Notes: generated by a model from the letters alone, not told the origin. DNA of 64,000 nucleotides from Neckera pumila (GCA_963969595.1 OZ018408.1:12955823-13019822), one strand, 5' to 3'; shown: positions 1 to 11,884, numbered from the stretch's first letter. Made by a program: numbers and translations.

Positions 1-455
1 TATATTAAAACTTTCAGGAATTTCCACCGCCTGGATTGCAAGATATAAGCATTCAAAGTTACTCAAACTATGTTTTTGGAATTGCAAAAAACAAGGCAGC
101 AGCACTCCACAAGCTCACTTTTTTATTAAAAAAATTCCAAAATGATGGTGCTTTTCTGGATTCTTTTTCCTAGACAAGTTGGCTATATGCTTGAAAATTT
201 TCACTTCATTTGAACCTATACAACATATAGGAAAAAAATAGTAAGTAGATAGTAGTAGAAAATGATTCAAAATACAAAATTGTCAAGAATTTAATTATAT
301 AACTGAAAAATGCTGATCCCAATGGTGGCAATGTTGTAATAAATAATCTACATCCTTGGATTTTTTTTTTTTTTTAATTATTGAAAATTTAGTAAAATAA
401 AGGACTTCAAAGTTTATTTTAGTGTACAAAATCCATAACTACCCGCAAACTTGTA
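1..455. repeat. dispersed AT-rich repeat, inverted partner of 10235-10690
   Basis: Read on the reverse strand, this stretch matches about 10,235-10,690: the blocks around 'accatcattt', 'gaagtgaaaattt', 'gacaattt' and 'gtagattattta' recur in order with scattered differences. Similarity fades at about 455, before the inserted element at 489. There is no coding potential. It is one arm of a dispersed repeat whose other arm lies near 10.2-10.7 kb. Confidence 0.7.
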
Positions 456-1152
456 GATCCTTTTCTTGGCCCTTTCCTGGATGCAGGGTGTCGGAACATG
501 AAAATCTAGTTTTACTATATTAAAATATAAATGAAGGAATAATATTCTTCTTAGTAGTAAATTTTTTCGATTTTTTGATAATTATAGACCGTCTAATGTT
601 TAGAACCGGAAACCGGAAATGGACTGATCAGGAATTAGTATAAAGGCTAACTAAATGTACCGGAAACAAGGAACCGGAATTCGAGTTTGCTTAGACCGGG
701 TCAAGAAAGGGATAACAGGAAACCGGCATCCAACGGTGACCTACTTAACCCTAGGGAACAACGGGAACGTTCTAATCATTAGTTAACGGGAGTCCTAAAC
801 GGGCAGGATTAACGGGCAAAGCCTTGATTAGGGTAATTACTAAGAGCTGCTGGGATTGGCTCTTTTAGATCCTATCTGTCCAGAGGTTAGTCACTTGTGA
901 TTTCCTGCCCTGACGGAGAATTGTACAACGTACGCGATTACTGATTTCCGGTCTGAGCGGTAGTATTGGGGTTTTGAGTTGACAGACTGCAGACGAGAGT
1001 GCTCGAAGGTTATTGAGTGAGAGAGAAGGCTGTTAGCGTCCGAGCTTAGAGTTCATACCTTCCAGCTGAAAGGAGAGAGAGAGTGAGCCGTGAGGATCAC
1101 TAGTTTTATCAATACCCGACAGTAGACCAGTTCCATCTGAACGAGAGTAGAT

Positions 1153-3314
1153 ATGGCCGCAAGTCACAGCGGGGGAGCGACCATCTCGCTCCGTTACGTG
1201 ACGCCGCGATTACCCAAGGATGACAAGGAGATGGCGGAGCTGAAGGAGGACTTGGAGTAAATGGGATGCGCCGGCTTCCTGATCAGACCGTGGGATTTCC
1301 GGAGTGAAGCTATAGTGGCGGAGTTGAGTTCTGGAGCACCGACTCAGGCCGCGACCACGATCCATGCAAAGCCCAAGAGGTGGATGGCGGAGATGTGGAG
1401 GAAGGTGTACATGTTCGACCGGGAAGGCGAAGGCAGCGCATCCCGGAAGCACCAATTACGGTGGGTAAGTTTCGGATCCCCATTAGCAAGAAGGATGGGT
1501 TCGCGGTTACGGATTGCGTCAATCAGAGAGAGAGGCGTTTGTTGCAATACGTCTTGGCCATTCTTAACCCGGAAAGGCCAAGCCGGGTCTCTTTGACACT
1601 AGCCAACACAGTCTTTGGCGCACTGTCAAGAGACCGGAAAGTAGATTGGGGTTTGGTCATTCAGGACCAAGTGCTGAAAATGATAAACAATGTAGGGAAG
1701 GCTAAGCCTTCCGCCATCTGTCCATTCCTCTATCACCTGTATCATTCGGAAGAAGTGATGACAAAGCAGGAAGAGGAAGAATATGAGGCTGCTGCAGCAC
1801 TAGTAGAATTTGAAGTGCCTGACTTAGATCAGGAGACCAGAAATGAGGAAGAGTCCTCCGATGAGGGAGATAACGAGGATGAGCAAAGCGAGTCTGAGGA
1901 TGAAGAGGATGAGAGTGAGGGTGATGATAAGGGTGAGGAAACGAGAGGAAAGGATCCGGTAGAGAGAGAACAAACTAAAGATATCGATCCGGTCTGGGGA
2001 GACGAGCCGTTGGACAGGATCACCCGAGATCTGAGTGATTTCAGGAAACAATACGCGGTGGTACAAAGTGCAATGCAGACCTTCTGCACCACGATGGGCG
2101 TTGACCACCCAGCACAAGCCTTAACTCGGGTAATCCGGCTTAACCGGAAGAAGGAGAAGAATGAAAGTAAGGAGGAATTGGTGAAGCTTTCCGGCCAATA
2201 GGCCACTCTTAAACAAGAGTTGCGCCAGAAAACGGAGGAGGTGGAGAGGGAGAGGACGTTCTCCAAGCAGACGAAGGACACCCTTTCCCAAATCCGGGAA
2301 TTCATCACCCATCCAGGTGAAGTGGTCAACAATACTAACTTGTTTGACCAACAAGTGATGACGGAGGGAAGACAGCTGCACCAGAAGCTCCTACTGGCGA
2401 TGATCATTTACCACAAGAAGATGGAGTCTATCCTGGAGCAGCTACGAGAAGTGATGCATGAGGTAAATCCTCACAGTGAACCTGCGCCGAGACCGGAACC
2501 GGATCAAGAGCCAGTTCAGCAATCAGCAGCAAAAGACACGGGTAAAGGTGAGACTTCTCACGAGCAACCAACCTTACCTGTACCTGAGGAGCACCAGGAA
2601 ACCAAGACGAGTTAGGAGCAGCAGACCGAGGTGGAGAGCACCAAAGTCATCGACCCAATTCCGGAGAATAATGATTTGGAGATTACGAAGGTGATGGGAC
2701 CTGATCCAGTCAAGGCACAGGGACCGGAACCGGCAACCGGACCAGGAGGGTCTACTCCAGAGGAGAGAACCAAGACAAAGAATATCAGCACTCTCTCACC
2801 CTCCAAGTCTTCTCCCAAGACTCCGGGGAAGAAGGTGCAGTTTGGCGAGACAGAGAAGATGACGGCCCTGATGCAGTCCGTGGTGAAGACGGAGGCTGGA
2901 GCCGGTCGCGGGACTTCATCCGGTTCACCTAGTAGTGGTCTGATCAGGAAACCGGTTGGAGGAGAGGCAACACCTCAGAGCAAGGTGGCCAGACCTGCCC
3001 CAGTCCCGCATAAGAGAAAGGTTCCTGAGCCTCCGTCGGCTAAGAAGAAATTCACCAAAGCTCAGGAAGAGGAAGAAGACAAAGAGGATTCCGATGATGA
3101 CGAAGAGGAATCCGGGTCCGATCAGGATTCTGAACCGTATTCAGATCCCGATCAGGCCCTGGCAGAGACCCGAGCAACGAAGGCGAAGGCGGCCAGAGAG
3201 AAGGTCAAAGTCCAGTCTAAACAGATGGCTAGACAGCAAACCGGAAAGAAACCCGTGACTCGGAAGGGACCAGCAAAGGCGGGGTTTTCTGCAGTTAAGA
3301 AGACTAGAAAGTAG
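1153..3314 (+). pseudogene. acidic coiled-coil protein of the 3.9-kb element (decayed)
   Basis: The frame starts at ATG 1153 and ends at TAG 3312-3314, about 720 codons. The N-terminal part ('RPWDFRSEA', 'KPKRW.AEMWRKVY') leads into a helical segment ('LANTVFGAL...VDWG.VIQ...PFL.HLYHSE') that loosely resembles the plant transposon protein domain PF20167; this is from memory and weak. Then come a Glu/Asp/Ser-rich acidic tract (about 1840-1960), a coiled coil with QQ/EE heptads (about 2150-2460), Pro/Glu-rich linkers, and a Lys-rich tail interrupted by a second acidic block (about 3060-3310). Stops interrupt the frame at 1258 (TAA), 2199 (TAG) and 2613 (TAG), and a base is missing near 1460 relative to copy 2. 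Copy 2 reads through all of these positions. The function is unknown; a structural or DNA-binding role is a guess. Confidence 0.75.
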
Positions 3315-4411
3315 GTGAAGGTTCTGGCAGTGATTGTAGGGCTGCATGCCTAGATTTTGACAAAGTAGTTGTATAGGAATATTTTTAGTTTAAAAGGAGT
3401 TAGGACTCAAGTTGAGTCCAGATTTTTAGGATCTAAGATCCACATTTAGTGGAAGCTTTTTGACTGTAGCTTAGGTTGCCTAAAATTGACAGGAAGTTAG
3501 GAATGAAACGTGTCATTCCTTTCGCTGTTTTTGGTCTTAGGCGCTTTTTGAGTTTGAAGGGTAGTTTAGTATTTAAAGGCGGATTTTAGGTTTGATCCGG
3601 GTAGCATTTTTCATACTTTGTATTCCCAGTTTTTCTGCAAATGCCATTGAAGTTTTTTCAATTCACAACCGTGAGCTGTACCTTTTAGCACTTGTCCGTG
3701 TTATTGTGAGAGCAATGAGATCGTGCAGAGTTGGGTAAGGAGGAAATGATACTCAAATACAGGAAGTATCCGGTCCCTGGAGAGACTGCGTGTTAGACAG
3801 GATACCACAGGATTTCCTTGCGAGGATTAGAACTTACTTTTGTCAAGAAGCTGCTTTTGTCAAGAAGTATTATAGCTCTCCTGTGTTTTCCTGACGCCCC
3901 TTCTCTACCTAGGCCATGGATTGTCTTGTGGTCTGTTGTTGTAGTAATTGTTAGGAGAATCTAGACTTTCTTGCGTGACCTGCTAGCCTGCGTAGCCCAT
4001 CCAGTCTAGTTGTGAGGAAGGTCTCTTTCTCGTTGTTCTTGTCAAAGTTTTCTTTTCAAGTTTATATCGTGGATCTTCTGACACGTTAAAACTCGGAGGG
4101 TAGGAGTTAAGCTTCCTTCCTGAAGCCCAAAGTTGCAGATCCCTCTTGGTTCAGAGGTTAAACTTGAATTTACTACATATAGTTAAAATACTCTAGACCG
4201 GATAGATATATATATAATTGGGAAGGGAGTTTCCGGTTCCGGATTACTAGAACTGGACCCGGTCTAGACTAGTACTTGGGGTTTGTTTTGGTATTTCAAT
4301 TCATTTCATTCCGGTCATTTAGGAGAATTACACCGAGATCTCTGCGGAATGATACACAAGTCACTTTAAGGTCCCTTAAGGCCTTAGAGAAGGATTTTGT
4401 GCTTTTTGTGC
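3315..4411 (+). other. 3' non-coding part of element copy 1
   Basis: No ORF of note. The stretch is conserved in copy 2 (53,639-54,720, reverse strand), so it belongs to the element. Before the terminus it has CCGG-containing subterminal words around 4195-4320. Confidence 0.6.
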
Positions 4412-4540
4412 TACGACACAGGGACTAAAACATTATACCACATTTACATTTTATTTGTTCAAAGAGTAGGTTAAGTAATTCACCACATTTTGAAGTTTAG
4501 GATGATGGTGTAAGGCAAAACACGTTAAATCCGGCATTCG

Positions 4541-4772
4541 AACTGGGACCCGCAGGGTGAAAATGCAAAAATTCGTGGGGGTAAACAAAAAATCTTGCCC
4601 CTATTTTGAGTTGTGTCTAGGGATAGATGTTAACCTCCCCTAGCTAATTTGGGGCCTTTGATTGCAAATATGAAATCAGAATTAAAAATAATAATAATAT
4701 GTAAAAAATAAAAAATTCTTGCATTTTTTCGAGGGGTATAACTCCTGCGTTTTCCCCCTACGGGTCCCAATT
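4541..4772. repeat. foldback sequence, about 230 bp
   Basis: The left arm GGGACCCGCAGGGTGAAAA (from 4545) is the inverse of the right arm ending near 4768 (TTTTCCCCCTACGGGTCCC). The arms extend inward through the 'atgcaaaaattcg' and 'cgaggggtat' blocks and enclose an AT-rich loop. It looks like a small MITE-like hairpin. No clear target duplication was identified. Confidence 0.6.
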
Positions 4773-5043
4773 AGAGCTCGGGGTTTGTAGTCAAAAACTC
4801 AGAAATTGCTGTTTCGGTAACTTTGAGTCTCACAAGCCATGGCCTTCAAGATTTTCCACCTGATGATTGACTTCAAAGAATGACCCATTCTTCAACCTTG
4901 TCACAATTTTCTAATACAAATTGTGCTGGCAAAGCCTGTAGGAAACAAAATGAGCCCCACGCAAGTACTTTATACGACCACTTAATAGGTTATAAGGAAA
5001 CAAGATTAACATTAATGAAATTTGATAGGAATAGTGTAGTAGG

Positions 5044-5349
5044 TCAATAGAGTACCAATTCAACATATTTTTTGCCGGTCTCTCCTTTCTGTCTTCTTGT
5101 CTTTAGGAATGACTTCACATAATAGATGCTTCCTGAATGCTGAATTTGTACAAGAGCATCATTCATGTTGGTGATCTCTTGTTTCATGGAAGGCCACATA
5201 ATTGGCTTCATTTTTTGCCTCACAATGGAGATGCTTGTGCCTGTGGGTGATTGACCAAACTTACTGCAGCTTACAAGATGGGATATACTTGCCCGACACA
5301 ACTTAGCCATTTCTAATGTTGCAAGAATCCCAAGAGCCGTACTAGACAA
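5044..5349 (-). CDS. unrecognised ORF, possible exon
   Basis: An open frame of about 101 codons with mixed, protein-like composition ('ALGILATLEMAKLCRASISHL', a Lys/Arg-rich end 'KTRRQKGETGKKY'). It lies in AT-rich DNA where open frames of this length are uncommon. I do not recognise the family. No neighbouring exon or promoter could be assigned, and the flanks (4780-5040, 5350-6100) show no continuation. It may be a decayed exon of a host gene or transposon, or chance. Confidence 0.25.
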   Translation of the reverse strand: MSSTALGILATLEMAKLCRASISHLVSCSKFGQSPTGTSISIVRQKMKPIMWPSMKQEITNMNDALVQIQHSGSIYYVKSFLKTRRQKGETGKKYVELVLY

Positions 5350-7137
5350 TTGTTGTTTCCCCTTTCTTATTAATCTTTTTTCTGTTGCAAGTTAGGATGT
5401 CAAAGTAGGATTGAACAACTTTTAGAAATGTTTACTGACATTCATGTGCCAAAGCAAGAATGATCAGTTAGCTACTAATGCTTGCATCTTGGAGCACTCT
5501 AGGTTAGAGCTACACAAAGAAGTAGGAAAAAAATGCAAAATACATATGCATTGACCTTGTCCAAACAACATTCTATTAAGGATTTGATCATAGTTCATAA
5601 ATGCAATACTCATGGTTCAAGGATTGTGTAAGTTAATACATGGACCCCTACTTCTTGAAACTAAAGCTCACCCGAAACATTTTTAGTTCTTTGATTGTTC
5701 TACCGTCCTCACTATTAATCTCTTTGTGATTCATATGAATCCACATTAAACTTAATCAGTTACTCCCCAATATTAACTGTCTTTTAACTAAGTAAACAAT
5801 GTTCAAGGATTGTTGTGTAGGTTGAAATTAACTGGACATTGCAAAGATGGTGGGTGCTGAACAATGGCTTATGTAAAAATAAAAACAAACAAAAATCGAA
5901 TTAGGCATACGTAACTGAGTTCGAGTTGCATCTCCACTGATGAGCATGCTGCTGCTGCACCTTGGAAGACTGATAGTACAGGCTTCTCAATTTTAGTCAC
6001 CGTCTAGGCACTTCACGCCTCGGAAGGTACCAATTTCCTTCTTAGTTCCGCTGAACAAAAGTATCAGTTGTACATATTCTTGGCTAAAAATCCTTGCTTG
6101 CAATCACTTGAATGATTTAAAAAAGTTAGGGGAAACAACAATTGTTTTCTATACATGGCTCTTGGAATTTTGAACAAGGGTGACAAATGGATCATTGAAT
6201 GTCGCATTGTCACACCTGAAATCAATCAACGTACGTATGGACAACTACACTCACAAATAAGAAAGCCACAAGCTAAGCCTTGCAACAGAGCTAATTTTTC
6301 TCCACAAAGAAGTGCGGTGCTATATAAGATTTTGCACATTCACAAGTGGAATAATTTGAATGTCCATGATGGAATTGACGTCAAGCTTTAGAGCGAAAGC
6401 TTCTTTGTAATGCAAAATATTATTGTGCAGTGCCAAGGTTGAAATCATTCATAGGTACTGCCATATAAGTTGCTGAATTTACATATGTTCCCCAAAATTG
6501 GCTCATCGGAAATCAACCAGCACGCATGCAGCAGTGCTTACAAGTGGGAAGTTCTCAATCAGAGGTCCGCTGAGTCAATTCCTAAATCTATTGACAAATT
6601 CATTGAATTTAGACAGACATGAGAATTATCCTCAACACTCCAATTACGTGTTTAACATAATTATCCAATGTACAGCAAATGAATATCCCACGATCTAAAT
6701 TTAAATGACACTTGAAGTCAATGTCATAAATTCTATGTACAAGTCATGAAGACTCTTCAAAAATCATGAAAAGCCATGGGTGTTAAAAAACAAAATGTTC
6801 TATATTTTGACTTGTAGAGGACCTAATTTTATAAAAGAAGACCTGACATTTGAATTTAAAAATTAGAAATCTCACATATCTATAGTCCTTTCTTACCTAT
6901 TTTTATTGGGTTCGAAAGATAGAAGTAATTAAATTTATTCATATGTGATAAGTTTGTGAAGATGATGAGGCACAAGACAATCAACAAAATTTTGTTTTTT
7001 TTGCATGGCAAAGACCCTTGACTGTAGAAGTAACTGTAATACATCCCATGTAATAAGAAAAATTCAATCATCAGATACTATGCATTCTTTAACTTTTGAA
7101 AGTAATACAGAACAAAAGGATCTTAAAAAATTGAATG
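5350..7137. other. AT-rich DNA without recognisable genes
   Basis: Only short open frames (for example at 6155-6391), with no domain, splice-consistent neighbour or repeat arm that I can support. Nothing further seen. Confidence 0.6.
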
Positions 7138-7226
7138 CTCCCTCTGTTTAAAAAGAAAACCAATGTTTCCTTTGTAAAATACAAACGAAATACCAATTTT
7201 ATTTTGAGATAGATGGAGTGATTGCT
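7138..7226. mobile_element. Stowaway-like MITE, degenerate
   Basis: The left end 'ctccctctgttt' and right end 'agatagatggagtg' resemble the CTCCCTCCGTTY...RAACGGAGGGAG ends of plant Stowaway (Tc1/mariner) MITEs. The internal 'accaatgttt' and 'ataccaatttta' are also inverted. About 90 bp long. The flanking TA duplication is not convincing, so the assignment rests on end similarity. Confidence 0.45.
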
Positions 7227-9400
7227 AGCTACTTTGTGTTAAGCACACTTACTTATTCTACATGTGAATGATTTAAAAAATGCACGTAAGTGTATAGTAA
7301 GAACACTACGATCCAACAAGTTCTAAATGATTGATGTTTCTGAAATCTATGATTGTAATACGAAATTCATTCCCTTCTCACAAGTTCTGACTTCAATTAT
7401 GCTCAAATTTCTTTATCACCCTTCTACTTTAACCCCTGAAGGACCCAGGTCCTTTTTCTGCCTACCTTTTTCTTATCAAAACTGCCATTTCTATAGGAAA
7501 AAAAAAAAAATTTGAAAAAATTTGAAAAACATTTGAAATTCTCACATGTAGCCGTAGAACGTTACACCTAACTAGTATGAGAGTGTGTACAAAAACTTCC
7601 AAAATTTTTGACCGCACAGATTGCAAAATATCTGCGTTTAAAGTGAAAAAAACAAGTTTTCCAATACATTGTGGGACTACATTTTTTGACTTTGATAATT
7701 TTTAACTTTAAATTTTTGCACTACAAGGTTTTGAGCTTCAAAATCTTTTTAGTAGAGAGTTGAGTTTAAAGTCTAGTAGAAATAAAAATTTTAAAAAGCT
7801 TCATTATTTATGAGTGTTACTTTGACATTTCTACATATAAAGGACCATTTATATATTAATATATTGGATATGTTCTACAAATTAAATTTTTTTGTAGTTT
7901 ATTATATGGAATACTACCTGGTTGCTTTAAAATTTAGAAAATATTATCTAATTAAGCAAATAGATTCAATAAAAATAATCATGTACCTTATTCAATTTGT
8001 ATTTCTGTGTATAATAATTTTGGAATTGAGGATTGTAATCTTTAAACAAGTTTTAATATTTAAGGTTTTGTTTCATTAAGCCCTTTAAATTCAAACTCTA
8101 TGGCTTCTGATATTGGTTGTCATTAAAGTGCAGGGTCCAATTTTATAATAGGATCCCTTTTGTAATTGCTAGAGCGATAAGTAGTCTTCTAAAGAATCTT
8201 TAGTAGATCACTGTATGTATATTCTATACCCTTCGTCACACAAGCTGGGGTATAGAGTATATATATAGTGATCCACTCCAAACTTTGGAGTCCATTTGTA
8301 TGGTACTTGATAAGCATTTGTGTAGACTGTGTTTAAAAAAAATATCCAAATGGTTCATGCTCTTCAATGCATGGCATTTTAAAAAAAGAATGAAAGTGCC
8401 CAAAATCAAATGCAGTTGTGATTTTCATGAACATTTTCCATGGAATGAATATTTTACATGTGTTTCTTGGTCTACCATTGTTTGTCATTACAATCAATGT
8501 CTTTAATGATGCCAACTTCGTAGCAAGCTGGTTTATCAATGCTATCGTTTCAGCACATCTAAAACTTTTTATGAAATTCAAATTCTGTCCAAAAATTCTA
8601 ATTTTAATCCAACCGTTATTAGTACTTAGAAACATTCTTAGCATATTCGAATTGTGTCCACAAATTATAAAGTGAAATCCAACCTGCTAGAAGTTTCAGT
8701 CACTGCTTTTTATAAATTATTGAAACTCAAATTGATATATTGTTGGAAGCACAAAATAAGTTTCTTCAATTATATGATACATGGTATTTCAATTTAATTA
8801 TTTAAAAAATGAGTTTATAGCTTTTCTTTCCATATGATTAATTGTAGATTTGCACAATTATATTTCTCTTTGCTTTATAGTTGTGGTCAATAGTCTTCAT
8901 AATTGCTGACCTCGAACTCAAACACTTCAAAGATGGCACAAAGTTCCTATTCAATTAACCGTACAATTATTGCAGCTGTCTTTTAGTTGTTAGAAAGATC
9001 GTAAATCCTAAAACCTTTTTTCCAATTTCATTTTATACTTTCATTTCCTTACATTGACTTTCAAATTTTAGAAATTTGTATATATATGAAGTGTAAGAAA
9101 AGAAATTGTAATATTGTCTTCAAGAATGGCACAATTTTAATTTTAGCATATAATTAAATAATAGGTTTCTTTGAAGAAAAATTGGCAGAACTTTTTTAAA
9201 CGGATATAAAAATCCCTATATGAACTCTTCAGATTTGTTCCACAAAACGAGATGCTCTATAATTATTGGACTTCTCTCACATAAAAGATTGAATAACTTA
9301 AGCTTATAATTAAGGATGGGCTACTCTCCATGAAAATCATCCAGTGTGCATACACTACTTAAAGATTTTAACTGAAAGTACTTGATTGAGGTCAAACTAC
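7227..9400. other. AT-rich DNA without recognisable genes
   Basis: Long A/T runs and short frames only. A block near 7605-7650 resembles the start of the window (31-60), so fragments of the same dispersed repeat are probably scattered here. The hairpin at 8206-8273 is listed separately. Confidence 0.6.
8206..8273. repeat. 68-bp hairpin
   Basis: The left arm 'gatcactgtatgtatattc' continues into 'tataccc'. It pairs with the right arm 'ggggtatagag', which continues into 'tatatatagtgatc'. The loop is about 12-16 nt. It could form a stem of about 26 bp with few mismatches. It may be a tiny MITE or a small-RNA precursor-like stem. Confidence 0.55.
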
Positions 9401-9534
9401 TATTCGAGACCTACATTTTGTGCTGTATTTTTCAAAAATGAGCAATTGCCCGAATGTTCCAGAATGCTGCGAAGATTATTTGTCTAAATTGGCAAGTTCT
9501 AAGCGTGAATTTCCAAACGTTTTTGGTAAAACCA

Positions 9535-10250
9535 TTCCTAAACCTTCATAACTTTTGACTCATTGATCAGAATGGAATTGTTCAAAGTTTTTTACGTATA
9601 TATAAGTCTGGAAAACAAATTTCAAAGTTTTATTTCTGAAAAAAGGTATGTTTTTTAATTTCCTCTATCTGCCCAGTTACCAAAAAAACCCACATATTAG
9701 GCCATAACTTTTGACTCACATTTCCAAATGTCATTAGATAAGTGCATCTGAAAAATAATCCTTGCGTGGACATTTTATTAAAATTTCAGCATAAAATGTA
9801 AATGATCTATTGTCACATGTATGTATACGTGCCCAAAATTTCTATATAACCACAAAATGCATGCCGCTCCGGTGCTTTTGGGGTTAAAATGGCATGGTCA
9901 TAAGGATGCATTTAACCCCTAGAGGACCAATATGCGTTTTTGGATTGTATAGAAATTTTGGGCATGTACGTGTGACTAGAGATTTCAATATTATAGGCTG
10001 GAATTTCAATAGAAGGTGGGCGCAAGGAGTATCTTTTGTACGCACTGAATTTCATCACATTTGGAAATGTGAGTCAACAGTTATGGCCTAATATATTACT
10101 TTTTTTTCTAACTAGGCAGTCTGGGCAAATAAAAAGAATTCACTTTTTTTGAAAACACCAATTTTAAATTCGTTTTCTAGAGTTATATGTACGTAAAAAG
10201 CTTTGAATCCACCCATTTTGATCTATAAGTCAAAAGTTATGAAGATTTTT
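9535..10250. repeat. foldback, about 700 bp, of the AT-rich dispersed repeat
   Basis: The left arm (about 9535-9860) and right arm (about 9935-10,250) are inverse copies. Paired words include 'cataacttttgactca', 'gccataact.ttgactcac', 'ttccaaatgt', and 'gcccaaaatttctatata' against 'tatagaaattttgggc'. The centre (9860-9935) holds a CCTCTAGGGG-like and 'gcatg' loop. The right arm continues outward to about 10,690, where it is the inverse of window positions 1-455. No gene is inside. Confidence 0.75.
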
Positions 10251-10690
10251 AGTTTGTGGGTAGTTCTGGATTCTTTACTCTAAATTAAATTTTGAAGTCC
10301 TTCATCTTATTCATTTTTCAATATTTGTTGCAAAAAATAAAATCAAAGGATGTAGATTATTTATTACACCATTGCAACCGTAGGATTAGAATTTTTCAGT
10401 GCCATAATTAAATTCTTGACAATTTAGTATTTTGAATCCTTATTTATTGCTATGTACTTTCTATTTTTTTCCTATGTGTTTTATAATTCCAAATGAAGTG
10501 AAAATTTTTGGGCATGTAGCCAACTTATCAAGGAAAAAAATATCCAAACAAGCACCATCATTTGGGACATTTTTTCATCGATAAGTGAGTTTGTGAAGTG
10601 CTATTGCCCTTTTTTTTGCAGGGCCAAAAAAAAGGTCTTAATGAATTTTACTGACACATGTAATCATAAGTTTTTTTTCAAAAATTTGGT
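10235..10690. repeat. inverse copy of window start 1-455
   Basis: It shares ordered words with the reverse complement of 1-455 (for example around 'accatcattt', 'gaagtgaaaattt', 'gtagattattta'). It continues the right arm of the foldback at 9535-10,250, so a larger composite repeat is implied. Confidence 0.7.
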
Positions 10691-10780
10691 GTTTGTACTA
10701 AAAATGACACTTTTTGAGCGTTCTTGGTGAAAACATAGTCATGGAACTTTAGGTGTTAAAGTGACATAAGGCCACAGTGA

Positions 10781-11625
10781 ATGGGCCACGGTTTAGGGTT
10801 CGCAATGGGCGGCACGGTGCAGGGTTCGGAGCTGTTGTCTGGAAACCCTAGCCCTGATCCGCCATTCCTGGCAATTCTTGTGCAACTTCATTCCTTCCGT
10901 GATTTCGTGCTTTTGCAAGATTTTGTGTGCTTTTGCGTCAGAGGTTCCTTCATTTTTGCTACAACCTGGGCTGACCTTGATTTTTGGGGTTCTGGATTTG
11001 TGCGGCATCCTTGTCAACCTCCTACTGGGCGACTTGGGCGCGCTTTGTAGTGCGTCGTCGAGGCGTGGAGGTGGAGCTGGGCGACTTGGGCGTGGTGTCT
11101 GTGTTGCTTCCTTGTGTAGGCGGGAGCTCTTGCTGGGCGACCTGGACGTGCGTCATTGTGTATGCGACTGGGGTTTTTGGTGGAGCTTGGCTGGTACGTG
11201 CTGGACAAGAGTTCTTGTTTGCTTTCATTCTGTAGAGGCATCTTCGTGCACTGAATGTAATTGCTTGTGCTTGTGCTTGTGGACGTGCTGCTTCCGTAAG
11301 GTTCCCATGTACTTGCATTGTGGTGCACTGGTTTCTGTTGCAGCTTAGAATTTTGATTTTGCTGGGCGACCTAGTTGTGGAAATGGTTTTCTCAAAATTG
11401 GATTTTTGAGGTCTGGGCGTTCAATTGGATTCAACAGTCTTCTGGTTTTGGTTTAGGTTTCGTAGTTGAATTCTTGCATTTTGTTTCTGGTTTCTTGAGT
11501 TTTTGCTGACTACATTAGTCTTGTCACTAGGATTTGCATTTGTTGCTTGCGTTAGGTATATGTTGAATTGATTTCCAGGACTCGTATTCAGTTTTTGCAG
11601 TTTTCTATGTCCATTGCTACGTACA
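10781..11625 (+). other. GC-richer leader-like region upstream of the ParB-like gene
   Basis: Base composition changes sharply at about 10,770 from AT-rich to GC-rich. Words typical of plant 5' leaders occur ('tttagggttcg', 'aaaccctagccc'). The word 'ctgggcgac(c/t)tgg' recurs near 11,027, 11,078, 11,133 and 11,361, suggesting local duplication. Several short overlapping frames exist but none has a recognisable product. It may be the promoter and non-coding first exon of the gene that begins at 12,297; this is inferred from position and a good acceptor (ttgcag) just before that start. Confidence 0.35.
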
Positions 11626-11724
11626 AGTTAAACTTTTGTCGAGTTAAATGTAGGAACGTCTGTAATAACCCCCAAAATGTAGGTTTCAGTCGACGCGTAT
11701 TTAACTCGACGAAAGTTTAACTCG
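11626..11724. repeat. inverted pair of palindrome half-sites
   Basis: The arm 'gttaaacttttgtcgagttaaat' (split here as gttaaactttt + gtcgagttaaat) is the inverse of 'atttaactcgac' + 'gaaagtttaac' at about 11,697-11,724. Each arm contains the TTTAACTCG half-site of the palindrome family found downstream. Confidence 0.7.
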
Positions 11725-11884
11725 ATAGATACCATAATTAAGGTAGCGACCCACAGAAATTTAACTCAAGACAAGATAAGAGGCTTCAAAGAACAGAAGT
11801 TTCATCTCGAATGGGAGCGGCACACCAACACCGAAGACTTACGAACATAGAAAAAACATTGAAGTTGCGGAGAGAACCAACAGC

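Larger units (their letters stand above)
489..4418 (+). mobile_element. unclassified 3.9-kb element, copy 1, with 5-bp target duplication
   Basis: The ends are TGTCGGAACA (left) and TGCTACGACA (right), which form a short imperfect terminal inverted repeat. The flanks CAGGG (484-488) and CAGGG (4419-4423) are a 5-bp target duplication. Subterminal DNA on the left is rich in ACCGGAA/ACCGG words; the right end has TTCCGGT/CCGGT words. I find no long terminal direct repeats, no reverse transcriptase and no recognised transposase. The only gene is a decayed acidic coiled-coil ORF (1153-3314). A second copy lies inverted at 53,639-57,092, which defines the same two ends independently. It could be a non-autonomous DNA transposon, or an LTR-less derivative of a retroelement since the ends are TG...CA. 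The class is undecided. Confidence 0.8.

Noticed and set aside
489..4418. Reading the 3.9-kb element as a standard LTR retrotransposon
   Set aside because: Despite the TG...CA ends and 5-bp duplication, the first and last several hundred bases are not direct repeats and no pol domain is present.
7810..8079. 89-codon frame rich in Ile, Leu, Phe and Tyr
   Set aside because: The composition is what AT-rich DNA gives by chance; the membrane-like look is not evidence of a gene.
10793..11348. Overlapping frames of 74-156 codons on both strands
   Set aside because: Cys/Leu/Val-rich or Thr/Ser-rich readings of a GC-rich region with repeated 'ctgggcgac' words; no domain and no mutual consistency, so not called as genes.
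11650..11700. 'tgtaataacccccaaaatgtag' as an LTR start
   Set aside because: It resembles the start of some plant LTRs, but no second copy or matching end was found in the window.
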